DNA from: Gliomastix tumulicola
Lineage: Eukaryota; Ascomycota; Sordariomycetes; Hypocreales; Bionectriaceae
Assembly (NCBI GenBank): GCA_001599755.1
Contig: BCHX01000008.1
Coordinates: 2,418,001 to 2,482,000, forward strand
Reading direction: 5' to 3'
DNA length: 64,000 nucleotides
In this document: positions 42,111-52,694 of the stretch, in pieces
Layout of the letters: each line of letters starts with the position of its first letter
Numbering within the stretch: the first letter of the stretch is position 1
The notes under the pieces: generated by a model
The model's input: only the letters and a program-made list of their open reading frames with translations
Database searches by the model: none
What the model was told of the DNA's origin: nothing
Made by a program: the position numbers and the translations under genes

Positions 42111-44520
42111 ATGGCAGTCCGACTCTCGGCCATCATGTCTGCCCGTCGTTCTATCGGCATCAAGCGCCGAGGATGGTACGAACCCGACGCCGATTTGGGG
42201 TCACAGCCCGTTTGTCACCCCGACTAACGATCCCCCAGCGAGTCTTGTCGTGTGGCCCACTCGAAATGTGATGAGCCCTCTCCTTCCCCTTCCCGGTAGA
42301 GGGTAACCTACAAGGTTCTAACTCGATCGTCTATCAACAGGTGACAGGCGCCAGCCCAAGTGTGGCCGCTGTGCGAGGCTCGGTAAAGACTGTCAGCGGG
42401 AGCCTGCCTACCGCTTCATGAACAGCAGTAGGGAGGGCGATGTAGATATCGACGAGCAGCCCCCCGAGCAACCCTATCCGACTTTCGAGTACTCCGAAGC
42501 TCAGATATGGATCCAGACGCCTGCCACACGTACGTACTTCTCCTCCCTCGTCCCACCGGCTCGGATGCGCGCTGACGGCATGGACCTGGTCCACGAGGGG
42601 ACAGTGGAGTTCGTCCATCATGCATCACAAGACTTGCAGGATCAGATAGGGGCAGCTGTCGACGCGACACCAGACGAGAGGATCCTTGGCGCCTCTCCGC
42701 CCTCCCGGGAAGCGGAAGTGGGCATCCAAACTCCCCAGCTGACCGAGCAGGGTCGTTCCCATATCCGGTCCAGGTCGCCCTCCAGCCCATCATCGCCTAT
42801 ACTGACCACCCAAGACGACCATGCGCCCTCCAACCCCGACATTTCCGTCCATGAACGCCCAGGTCCGGCCAGCACGGCACCGGCATCATCCCCATCATTC
42901 AACATCCTCTCTGACCACCCCTCCGGGACGACAGAATCCCTCGATGTCGACTCTGCGCCCCATCGCCACGGCTGGCCGCAGCAGGGTCACTGCCGCAACT
43001 CACCGCTCCTTGCCCCGGAGTACCGAGACCCGCAATCTCCTCAACCACATGGCCCGTGGCAGCTCACCGAACCCCACGGACCCATGTTGATGCGGTACTT
43101 CGTAACCGACCTGTCTAAATTCGTGAGAACTATGCTCCAGCCAAAGATATCCTCAGTCCTGGATGCTCATCAGCCGTTATAGTTCGACTACTGTGACCCC
43201 GAGAGGTCCTTCTCGACCGCCGTTGTCCAGGAGGCCGTCAACTGCCCGACCCTGCTCCTCGCCATCCTCGCAGTGTCTTCACGGCACCTCAGCCTCAGCA
43301 GTGACTTCGACTCGTACATCGCCGATCAGTACCACCGAGACTGCCTCGCCCTGCTCATACCCATGCTCAACGACCGGAGCACCCTGCTCGACGAAGGCGT
43401 CTGCGCCGCGACGGTCATTCTGAGACTCTACGAAGAGCTTTCCGGTTAGCCCATCCCAGTCACATACCCCCAATGGAAGCCTCGTCTTGTTGGATATACC
43501 TGACGCTCGCTGACATGTAGAAAGTGACCATCTTTGGGGAAGACACCCGCAGCCACATCCTGGGCACGCACATCTTCGCGGTCGGGCGGGAGTACCGCAG
43601 CACAGGCATTCTGCAGGCAGCACTGCGCGTCGCTCTGCGACAGGAGATCAACGTCGCCTTCTTCACACGGAAGCCGATTCAGCTCCTATCAGCCTACTTC
43701 AGAGTGAACGACGACGACGACTCGTCCGCCGCCGACCAGGGAAGTGACTGGAGCTGGACCCTCCGCATCATCGTGCTCTGCGCCGATGTGCTGAACCACT
43801 GCTACTGCAGCAGCAAGCCCGCCGGGGACGAGCAGGAGCCGTCGCAGCCCTGGTCCGAGCTGGCCGAGAGAGCCGAGAGCTGGCTGCGACACAAGCCGGC
43901 TTCTTTCGAGCCTCTGCGGTGCAGGGAACGAGACCCTGGGCAGGGGCGTGCGTTCCCTGAAGTCTGGCTGCTCAACGACTGCCACGGTCCGCAACGCGCC
44001 CCATCCCCCGTTACCTGTCAAGAGGATGAAAGCAAAAGCTAACAGTAGTAGCAACAGTGGCTGGACACATCTACTATCTGATGTGCCATATCCTCTTGAC
44101 TGCATACGACCCCAGGCGTCCTCGCCTTGGCCCAGGACGAGGCGAGGCAAGCCGGGAGACTAATGTCAGCCCGCTCATGAAATTTCGTAATCTCATCTAA
44201 CCGACTGACCGACATGCTCCCCCTAGGAAATCATAAGAGAGGACGTTAGGAAGATCTGCGCCATTGCACTCTCGAATCCGCACGCCCAGCCATCGCTCTT
44301 TAAAGCGTGCACTGTAATCTCTCTCTGTAAGTCTAGCTTGCTTCTGGATTATCATTCTTTTCACTCACAGGCTGCAAAAAAAATAGGTGGCGATTTATTC
44401 ACAGACAGATCCGAACAGCAGTCGCTAATCGACGTGTTAACTAAGACTGAGGCAGATCTTGCCTGGCCGACTGCTACATCGCAGGAATATCTAAAGCAGG
44501 GATGGGGATGGACTGAATAA
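42111..44520 (+). CDS. TF2: Zn2Cys6 transcription factor of module B, 646 aa
   Basis: Eight exons: 42111-42175, 42239-42267 (29 nt), 42341-43122, 43183-43444, 43525-43986, 44058-44164, 44227-44326, 44387-44520. An in-frame ATG at 42135 is an alternative start. Splicing restores a perfect cluster, CESCRVAHSKCDRRQPKC then GRCARLGKDC. The PF11951-type domain follows: FDYCDPERSF, LLLAILAVSSRHL, YHRDCLALLIPML, VALRQEIN, AGHIYYLMCHILLTAYDP, EADLAWPT. Exon 2 (29 nt) and exon 4 (262 nt) equal those of TF1 in length and phase. Intron 4 needs the acceptor at 43523-43524; the TAG four bases upstream would frameshift into an early stop. The gene lies at the end of module B and probably regulates it. Confidence 0.82.
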
Positions 44521-45044
44521 GAAACTTATTACAAAAGAATCGGCACGGGTCAAAAGAATTTCCGTCTACGCCTCTTCTTCCTTTTTTCCGTTCCTTCATC
44601 ATCTACACCTTCTACGACTTAGTAATTAGTATTGAGACTACACCTGTGAAGCAGGAACGGATTCAGACTCACTCGGGACAGAGAAAACAGTAATGTAGGA
44701 CTAGGAGTGTGGAACGTGCTCCTAAACATCCTGAAAGTGATAGCACAGGGGCTAGCCGCATCCTGCCAGACTGCTCAAGACTTGAGCTCGACGGGCTGCG
44801 ACGCCGACAACTGAGGACTCGGAAGATGGGGGAGGCCCTTCAGCTCAGCGAATTGTACGAGTACGGTATGGTCTCTCGCTAGGAGGTAAGCATATGCACA
44901 AGAGTCCCTCATCCGGCTTCCCACCGTGATTGCATCGTTTATCCGCCACTACAACTATATGCAGTATTGCTCCGCCTTCCAGATTCACCAGACGTGCACA
45001 AGGGAATGGCTAAAGGTCTCCTGCGAGCGACTTGGCCCCATTAC
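44521..45044. other. Convergent 3' spacer
   Basis: Between TF2 and the C2H2-like gene; includes T-rich runs near 44580; nothing else seen. Confidence 0.5.
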
Positions 45045-46300
45045 TCAGGATTCGAAGTCGAAATTCAATAGGTTGTCGAAGTCAATATTCCCCGGAGGTG
45101 ACGCTCGACCCTCTGCCGCCGTCTCACTAAAGAGTTCGCCCGCAGACGCAAGGACATGAGAAAAGCTCTGAAAGTCGGCGTTACCTTGGTCTCCCACCTC
45201 CAGCCCGGCGTCAAGTGAAGGGGGAATTTCCGGCCCCGGCCCGGCAGAGGATGAAACGGTCGGTGCCGCCGGACGGGGATCCCGCGGTTCGATACGCGAG
45301 AGCAGATGCAGAACATACCCCACGACACCGTCAAAGCTCTCCCTATGTTCGTCGCCCAGGCTCGGGAGCTCCGGCGTCTCGTTCCACCTTCTGAAGAGTG
45401 CGTCTTGTATCGTGGGGATATCAGCAGTGGTAAGGCTGAGTGCTTGCCCGTGAAGGGGGTTCGGCGCCCTCGTGCCCGGGTAGATCTCCTCCCACCACTT
45501 GATCCACCGGTCCTTGTCGTCGAAAGACTTATTGGCCTTGTTTTTGTATATGTCGCCAAGCTTCGACATCATGGGGACTCCAATCTCATAGGGCAGCCGG
45601 CTCGTCGTCATCGGCGCGCACTCTGCTGGAGCATGTCTCGCAGTGTTGTTATGCACCATCGCTTCAGTCATGCTCCTGAATTTGAGACCGCAGTCTTCGC
45701 AGCCGAAGTGAACAGCATTCAGATGTTTCCTTAGTCACCAGTAAGTGTCTCATTACGGAAAACATGGAAGGTGATTGGGGAATAATACACATACCACACA
45801 TCCCGGAGCGTCCAGTATACGGCTCCCCTGTCCACAGGACAACCAAACCTATCATGCTGGGGCCCACGTTTCTTCTTCTTTGAGGGGGCAGACGATTGCG
45901 ATCCGGCGTTGCTCTGCCCTTTGCCAGGACTCATCAACCGGCGCTTCCGGATGTCGTTGGAAGCATGGTCTCCCTCCAAGATAGACTCAGGAGCCGCGCA
46001 TCCGAGGGCTGACGACCCTGTGATATCTGTGCTCACAGATTCGCCGTCCCAGCCCCGGGGATTCCACCTGGCCGGTAAGCTGCTTACGAACCCCTGTGTG
46101 TAGGGGCGTGCAGGTGGCATCATACCCAGTACTGACAAGTCGTGGGTTGAATATGCTCGGGATGCGGGACTGCCGACTCCACGGGTTTCACCACCAGCTT
46201 CATTTTCTTCATTTTCATCGCCCATAAAAAGGCTGGTAGCCGGCACCTCCTTTTGTTGGCCTTCCAGCCATTCTTCAGTTTGCTTCTCGTTACTTCCCAT
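45045..46300 (-). CDS. C2H2-like zinc-finger nuclear protein, 396 aa
   Basis: Two exons on the minus strand, 45795-46300 and 45045-45729, with a 65-nt GT-AG intron. The first exon is polar and disordered with a basic stretch (APSKKKKRGPQHD) and FGCPVDRGAVYWTLRDV. The join gives WKHLNAVHFGCEDCGLKF, so two Cys/His pairs form imperfect C2H2-type finger pairs (CPVD...HLNAVH, CEDC...H). The second exon has a globular helical region (DRWIKWWEEIYPG, TIQDALFRRWNET, VVGYVLHLLSRIEP) resembling ascomycete C2H2 proteins that end in a conserved WxxIxP domain, and closes with an acidic tail. Nuclear regulator is the likely class; the target is unknown. Confidence 0.72.
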
Positions 46301-47664
46301 GATAACAAATGTCTGCGCAATTCCACGAGACTGAACTCAATATGGGTGGGAAGTGATTCGGCTTGGCGACGGACTCCCTGCTGCTCAGGATGGTCAAATA
46401 ATAAGACGATGTAAGGTGGCGTATTGCAGGGCAGCTCTGGATTCTGACGCTGATCGTATGCGTCACAGAAAATTGTTTATGAGGCAGGGTATTGGATGTA
46501 GGAAGTAAGAAAAGGAGAGAAAGAAGCGACGCGCGTGGCGGAAAGTCCCCAGGTTTTGATACTCGTAGGGCATGATGAGCTGCGACTGAAATGCGCAGTT
46601 GCACATTTTTCGAATCCCCGCGTCCAGCAGCTTGCATAAGATGTGGATTCTTGGTGCTGAGAGTGAGGAGATGAGCAGCCAAATCCCCAATCTCGGATTG
46701 AGGATCTGAGGACACGAGGAGCCATCCATTTGGACGGACGCAGGATCTGTCCCATCCTGGCTTGCCGCTGTGATGTTCGCTGCTCCAGGTGATGTCTAGC
46801 GGATGGCATGCTGGAGGCAGACAGACAGGCAGGCAGGCAGCGAGGCCGATCCGTCCCGCCCCGACTCCTTTAGCGACGATACAACATGAATAGAGCATAG
46901 ATAGCCCCAGGGGTCTCCAATACTCCATACGCCAGACACTCCTCCCGGCTCAGTGGGGGATAGCACTGCACTAATATCTGGTCAGATCGGTCCTTCGTGA
47001 CCGAACCCCTGATAAGGCCACGCATCTTTCTCCATAGTTTTGACAGGACGGCGGACTCTGGTCTCCAGGTTCTCGCGACGCCGCCTCTTCCAAGATTCCA
47101 GAAAACCCGTCTCTGTCCCCCCCCGCTCTCCCTCCCTCGCTCTCGTATTCTGGTTTTCCTCAGCCTAGATCGCTTAAGGTTACGCTATGTCAGCATTACG
47201 CGATTGGCCATTCGAGGGCACCAATCCGAGGTGCAGGAGTCCCACTGACTAGCGCAGGTTTTTGTCTCGGGGCCGCAGGGGACGCTTTTCTATTAACAAG
47301 TGTGCTTATCGCGGTTGCGCCGCCGCAGGGTCTCGTTGGCCTTTTTTTTCCCTTCTTCGTTTCTTTTTTTTTTTTCCTTCCCCTTCTTTCTTTTCCGTCT
47401 CTTTTTTTTTTCGCTGCCCAACACACTGCCAATCTAATATTCAAACCGCGCGCGCGCCCCCCCCCCTTCGCTGACCGGCCATCGCGCCTCCGGGTCTCCT
47501 TCACCAGACCAGGGACAAGCCCCATTCAGTGGAAGACCAAAAAAGGACTCAAAAGGACACGGGGACGGGAACAGACAGACGGAAAAGGAAAAGAGAAAAA
47601 AAAAGAGAGAAAGAAAAAAAAAAGGGACGCCCGCTAAAAATCACTCGCGACAGCCCGCCAGAAA
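46301..47664. other. Long divergent spacer with pyrimidine- and purine-rich runs
   Basis: 1.36 kb head-to-head spacer. The open frame 46290-46928 on minus extends across the start of the C2H2 gene and lacks features. The right end is the 5' leader of the next gene, with long polypyrimidine and polypurine tracts (listed separately). Confidence 0.55.
47338..47626 (+). repeat. Polypyrimidine tract (47338-47420) and polypurine tract (47575-47626), near-complementary
   Basis: A run of T/C with several T8-T14 blocks is followed 150 nt later by A/G-rich sequence with A9-A10 blocks. Read as RNA, the two could pair imperfectly into a long stem just upstream of the ATG at 47665. Pattern seen directly; structure is inferred. 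Confidence 0.6.
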
Positions 47665-48198
47665 ATGAGCACCGATGAACCCCCGCCCTCGCGCATCTAC
47701 CTGACGCTGTACGTCTTCCGGGGCGACGTCGACACCTGGTACAACCGCCACGTGCTCGCCTACTGGACGTCGCCTGAGGACCCGGCCCTCACCCGCACCG
47801 TCCACGCGCGCCGCGGCGTCGACGACGAGCAGGAGGGAGAGGAGGGGGACCCCGAGGGGGAGGAGGAGGTTGAGGAGCTGCAGGAGCTGCACCAGCCGCC
47901 GGCGCCGTGGCGGGTGGAAACGGACGAGGCCTCCAAGTCCTGGGCCCTGGACAAGAAGTACCTGAGCCACGTCAACGGCGGCATCGTCCAGGTCCCGCGC
48001 GGGCAGGAGGCGCGCCCCGCCGAGATCATGGCGTCCGTGTCCGTCGCGGACCGCGAGCAGCAGACCGACTGGAACGGGCAGCACTTTGTGCTCGAGGGCC
48101 TGCAGAAGCTCGTCGACCACGGCTTGCAGTCCGGGGAGTGGTATGACTGGGTGGAGGGCCAGCTGATGGATAAGCTGATGGACGGCGCTGTTCCTTGA
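47665..48198 (+). CDS. Small fungal protein of unknown function (resembles DUF6914), 177 aa
   Basis: Single exon starting after a long purine/pyrimidine leader. The N-terminus SRIYLTLYVFRG starts a short beta-rich domain with WYNRHVLAYW and HARRG, then an acidic low-complexity insert (EEGDPEGEEEVEELQEL), PWRVETD and a helical end TDWNGQHFVLEGLQKLVDH. The arrangement IYLTLY, HW-like segment, HAR, PWRxE, DWNxxxFVxxxLxxL recalls the fungal DUF6914 family, whose function is not known. No signal peptide or membrane helix. The identification with that family is by memory of the pattern and is tentative; the open frame, start context and codon use support a real gene. Confidence 0.7.
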   Translation: MSTDEPPPSRIYLTLYVFRGDVDTWYNRHVLAYWTSPEDPALTRTVHARRGVDDEQEGEEGDPEGEEEVEELQELHQPPAPWRVETDEASKSWALDKKYLSHVNGGIVQVPRGQEARPAEIMASVSVADREQQTDWNGQHFVLEGLQKLVDHGLQSGEWYDWVEGQLMDKLMDGAVP

Positions 48199-48601
48199 TA
48201 ACGACCTAGCGAAATTTTGATTCCGATTCCGATATTCTGCTCCTTGGATGGTTCCTGTATTGTTGTTGTGAGTTGGGCGGCCACTGGTGAACACAGGTGA
48301 ACAGGCGTCTGGTGAAGCCGTGCGTATGGCTTCCCTCACCACGCAACCACGCATCAACCACGCAACCACCGCCCACACACCCCGATAAGGGCCTCATGAC
48401 GTGACTCTTGCGAGACATGGAGCTAAGAAATCCAGATGCAACCGTACATCTCCGGGCTAGCATATAACAGCCATAAGTCTCCGAGAAACTTTCCGCTAGG
48501 CCCATATATGACAGCTAGACGCACGCTACTCGTTCCATGCATGTGAAGTACGCTCTCTATCTGCACATCTAACTACCACCAGCCGCATTCGACATATCAA
48601 G
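48199..48601. other. Intergenic spacer
   Basis: About 400 nt between two plus-strand genes; no feature seen. Confidence 0.5.
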
Positions 48602-49579
48602 ATGGCACCGTTACCTCCAAGGCAGACTTATCAGACGAGAAGGGGCCATGCCCTCTCCTTCATCCACATCCCACCACGAGATCCTTCTCTCTCGACACTG
48701 CTCTTCTTCCATGGCTTCCCCTCTCAGCTACACGACTGGACGAGACAGATCGACTTTTTCTCCGAAAAGGGGTTTGGAGTCGTGGCACTGGACCTCCTGG
48801 GATTCGGCGGGTCCGGCAAGCCCTCAGATGTCTCCGAGTATCGCTTTCGACCGATGAGCGACGATCTGGTTGGCTTGCTAGACCACCTGGAACTACCCGG
48901 CGATAGGGTGGTCGGAATAGGTCATGATCTAGGCGCGATGCTTCTCTCCCGAATGGCAACGTACCACCCACGACGACTCTCAAAACTGATATTCGTGTCC
49001 GTCGGACCAGCGAGGATGGGCAGCCCCTTCAATGTGCAGCAGATCAACGACATGACAAAGAAGATACTGGGACACGAGCTTCTGGGCTACATCCCCTGGA
49101 TCGCGGGTGAAGACACGGGAGCACAGCGGATATTGGAAGCTCATGCTGAATCAGCCATGTCTCTCCTGTTCTGCGCGGACCACACGCTCTGGGACGAGTG
49201 GTTCCGTCCGCTGGGGAAGATGAGGCAGTTCGTGGGTGAAGACCGGCGCGTCGCCATCGGCTCGTGGTATACAGACGAGCTACGGAAACATCACCTTGAT
49301 GCGTATGCACACGAGGACGGGTATAAAGGGGTTGTTTATTGGTACCGCATGATGATGGGGAATTTGTTTATGCAGGATGAGGTTGGGTATGAAGGGCTCG
49401 TGCTCGACCAGCCTACACTGTTGATCACTGATACCGGCCCTGGTGGTGAGCAGCAAAAGTCATTTCTGGGAGCATGGACGAAGAAAGTCAAGACTGTCAA
49501 GATCGACGGTGGTCACTGGCTGCATTTGGAAAGGTCAGGTGAGACGAACAAAGCTATTCTTGATTTTCTCACTTCTTGA
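48602..49579 (+). CDS. Alpha/beta hydrolase, soluble epoxide hydrolase / haloalkanoate dehalogenase-like, 325 aa
   Basis: Single exon. Core motifs: LLFFHGFPSQLHDW (oxyanion HGFP), VVALDLLGFGGSGKP, nucleophile elbow GIGHDLGA with Asp109 as nucleophile, acid region TLLITDTGPGG and the catalytic His in DGGHWLHLE. An Asp nucleophile with an HGFP motif points to epoxide hydrolases or haloacid dehalogenases rather than Ser esterases. No signal peptide, so probably cytosolic. Lid tyrosines (for example in VVYWYRMMMG) that would activate an epoxide ring are possible. It is transcribed toward the convergent short-chain dehydrogenase, 126 nt away. It is distinct from the secreted enzyme at 25028, which belongs to a different epoxide-hydrolase branch. 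Confidence 0.87.
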   Translation: MAPLPPRQTYQTRRGHALSFIHIPPRDPSLSTLLFFHGFPSQLHDWTRQIDFFSEKGFGVVALDLLGFGGSGKPSDVSEYRFRPMSDDLVGLLDHLELPGDRVVGIGHDLGAMLLSRMATYHPRRLSKLIFVSVGPARMGSPFNVQQINDMTKKILGHELLGYIPWIAGEDTGAQRILEAHAESAMSLLFCADHTLWDEWFRPLGKMRQFVGEDRRVAIGSWYTDELRKHHLDAYAHEDGYKGVVYWYRMMMGNLFMQDEVGYEGLVLDQPTLLITDTGPGGEQQKSFLGAWTKKVKTVKIDGGHWLHLERSGETNKAILDFLTS

Positions 49580-49705
49580 GGGCGGTAGTCGTATATTTCT
49601 CAGTTAGACAAAAAGAAAACGACAGAACTCGCGTATCCCCTAGTGGCCAAATGTCCAGAACAATTCTCCCTCGCAAGAGCACGATCTCGTGCATCCAAGA
49701 GCCCA

Positions 49706-50831
49706 TCACCAGGGAAGTTCCTGGCCAGTGACATTGAGGAACTTGCCAGAGGTCTCCGGAGAGAGACCATCGATCTGTGTCTTGAAGTCAGCGAGTACCA
49801 AAACTATCGACCTATTCAAAGTAGCGCACCTGCTCAAGCACTCCTCGAGCACTGTCCTCCACCGTCATAGGAGGCTCAGCGAAGCCCACGCGGTCGGCGA
49901 GCACCTGCCCCATAGCCGTCCTAACCCATCTAAAATCCCAGACCATCAGTGATACGCTCGCTTACACGGACAGGGAACGGGGGAACGCGACGACGACTCA
50001 CCCAGGATGAATAATGCCCACCCGCAGATTCTTGCTCTTCATCTCGACACTAATCTTCTTCGAGATCCAGTTCGCCGCCGCCTTGCTCGTGCCGTACGAC
50101 ACACCAGGCATAGCCTCCTGCTCCGTGATGGCGATGCTGCCCACGGAGCTCGTGATCAGCACGAACTTGGCCTCGCCCGCGGCCGCCGCCGCCGCCTTCT
50201 TCTCGAGCAGCGGCCACGCGGCCTGAAAGAGACGGATCGGCGCGATGGTGTTGACCTCGAAGTCGGCGCGGAGGAAGGCCGGATCGACGGTGAGCACGTC
50301 CTCGTGGAAGCTGCCGGCGCTGGCTCCGGCGTTGGAGATGACGACGTCGATGGCCGGGACGCCTGTGCCGGCGAGGAGCTCCGCGAGGGGCGGGGAGGGG
50401 GAGGTCTCGGCCGCATCGAAGGGGATGAGGATGAGGTGGCTGTCGGGATGCGTGGGGAGGGAGGAGAGGGACTGGGAGGTGCTGTGGGTGATGTCCCGGG
50501 CTGCGGCGATGACGGTGGTCGAAGGGCGCAGGAGGAGCGTCGATGTGACCTGTCGCCCGATGCCTGTCGATGTGTTATTAAATGCCATACGGACCGTATC
50601 ATTGGCGCCTGGAGGACAGTGAGGAAAGGGGTTGGCAGCGAGCGATGATGGTTCTCCCTATCGACTGCGATCAAACGTAAGGAGAGGGATTTTGAAGCAG
50701 CCCCTTTTTCGCCCCGCACGCAGATTCGCCTGCGTGAGGAGACATGAAAAGGTCGCCGCCGACGCATCAGAAAGTTGAGGATACATACCACGGTTGGCAC
50801 CGGTGATGAGATAGACAGTCTGCTGAGCCAT
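49706..50831 (-). CDS. Short-chain dehydrogenase/reductase (SDR), 259 aa
   Basis: Four exons on the minus strand: 50789-50831, 50002-50563, 49830-49929, 49706-49780; introns 225, 72 and 49 nt. Exon 1 encodes MAQQTVYLITGANR and completes the cofactor motif TGANRGIGR only across the unusually long first intron. Other SDR marks: VVISNAGASAG, active-site ITSSVGS and YGTSKAAAN (YxxxK), IHPGWVRTAMG after splicing. The end, GKFLNVTGQELPW, is the normal terminus of this fungal subfamily and confirms the short last exon; unspliced reading would stop early at an in-frame TAG. NAD(P)-dependent oxidoreductase, cytosolic; substrate unknown. Confidence 0.87.
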
Positions 50832-52366
50832 ATTTCAGATTTGAAGGTGCGAAGCGGTGTGTGTGCCGAATAAATGCAGAGTGGCAGTGACGAGGGCAGC
50901 GATAAAAAGGGGTAAGGTGCGCAGCAATTTACTCCCAAATGAATCAAGGTCACCCTAGATGCAGATTTAGTTCACAAATGGTAAAATGAAGATGAAAAAG
51001 AGGCTGCTAAGCTACAAAAGAGGAGGAGCTGTCTGGTGAGGAGAAAGGGAGAAGAGAAGGAGGTGAGACAGAGGGGCGAGGGGAAGCTCGGTATTTATAC
51101 CTGTCGGTCAGCTGGGCTGCAGAATGCAGGCACACGTATGCACGTGCGCCTTTTACCCCTCAAATCCGATGTCATCGGTCCTGCCCCTGGATGATGAGCG
51201 AGAATCGCCATTAGAAGCCGCGCAAGCGAGGGGCGCGAGGTCAGGTAAGGGTTATATGACATATTAAAAGCATATGAACTGATATCTAGCTTAGTTCTCG
51301 CACATTCTGCCGCACGCATGCATATTACGGCGCCGAAGGGTGCATTTGGTGTGCGTGATCGGTGTGTGCCCTAACCCCTTTTTCTCAGCTGACCGTGCCT
51401 CATCTGCGACCACCTCTCGCATGGGCCATAGAGATGCCAAATATGCCCTACGTGATATAATTCTAATGCACTCAGTTATTGGTACTGCTCATTATTCCCA
51501 GACAAATTGCCTAGACTCATGAATTGATTCTTCCTCCTCGCCGACAGGCCTTCACGACATACCGCCACGACGAGGCCCTCCTGAGTGTCGCGCATGAATG
51601 CACTCTCCATCCGCCTTGATGGTATTTTGAAATACAGATTATTCATAGCCTATACAAAGCAAGTTGATGCTTTGCCGAGGAGCGTGAAATGCTTGCGGAC
51701 GCTGTGATGGTCTTCACGCCAAGAAACCCCTTTTTTTTCTTGAAGAGGGGAAGTCCTGCGGAAGGAGCAGACTGTGACGCGAGAAGACGCGCAATCTCAT
51801 CAAAAAGTTGATTATTCATCTGACACATTCCGAAGGGGCATTCCATGGTAAAATACACAGCTTCCACTGGCTACGCTTTCACCATCGTCACTCACCGTGA
51901 GGTGGCCGGGTAAAAGGGACTTCCGTCTCGGATCCGATCCGTGATTCAGGCCGATGATCGGTTCCCTTCGATTCCATGTAGACAGAAACGGCGACCGCTT
52001 GATAATTTCGTCGAAGTGGCTTAGCTCCCCGTATCAACTCATCATCTAGGCCTGTATCGTTTGATGAACCATGAAATCTTGCATCGATCTACAATGGCTA
52101 CGCAGTCTGGCCAACAGGACATGGTTGAATAGCAAAGCGTCTTTCACTGTCCTCTACTCTTTCAAGATACTTGTGAGTGGGATTAGGCGTTCCTACGATC
52201 AATATGGCGGTCAAATATCCCTACGATCATCACTGGGGAAATGTATCGCTCATACCCGCTCACACTTCGCTCCCGCAAAGTCACTAGTCGAGCTCTCTCA
52301 CATCCCAGAATCGCATTGTCTCAGTAAAGCCTCCGCCTATAGCAGGCTGACTGTCCTTCGTGCGCT
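50832..52366. other. Gene-poor, AT-richer spacer
   Basis: 1.5 kb with no convincing gene. Short frames (51340-51522 plus, 51643-51867 minus, 52071-52370 plus) lack family features. Confidence 0.5.
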
Positions 52367-52694
52367 CTAGGCCGCCTCAGCTTTGTCCTTCTCGGCCACA
52401 GCGAGCTCGGCCTGTTGGACCATTTTCTCCAACTTCGCAACGAATTCCTAACGAGCTATCAGAAGAACAGTCTTGAGGGATCAAGGGCATAATAGTGCTT
52501 GCTTGCCTCGGGGATCTCATGACCGTCTGACGCGCCATAGATGAAATCGAGAAGCTCCCAGCCGAGGTTAACGGCCTGGTTGATGTGCTCGCGGGAAGCC
52601 CCATCGTGGAGGGCTTTCTGGCTGCGTAAGGGTGAGCGAGTGGCGGATATGGTCAGGGGAAGAGCGACATGTACCCGTTCTGCTGATCAGACAT
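52367..52694 (-). CDS. Small helical protein with a GC-AG intron, 71 aa (5' end uncertain)
   Basis: Three exons on the minus strand: 52675-52694, 52507-52621, 52367-52447. The reading gives MSDQQNG, QKALHDGASREHINQAVN, LGWELLDFIYGASDGHEIP, then EFVAKLEKMVQQAEL and a charged tail ending AEAA. Intron 1 is GT-AG; intron 2 begins GAG|GCAAGC and ends TTAG, so it is a GC-AG intron, a rare but accepted class. Both phases agree. A possible additional upstream exon (SKVEHLCTLTTAYKTRLEIN, acceptor just before 52742) is in frame with the ATG used here, so the true protein may be longer. Helical and charged; no family recognised, no signal peptide. Real coding status is probable but not certain. Confidence 0.5.

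Noticed and set aside
46290..46928. 212-codon open frame on minus upstream of the C2H2-like gene
   Set aside because: Overlaps the start of a better-supported gene in another frame and has no recognisable features.
51643..51867. 74-codon frame on minus containing MECPFGMCQMNNQLFDEIAR
   Set aside because: Looked exon-like, but I could not extend it by splicing in either direction or match it to a family.
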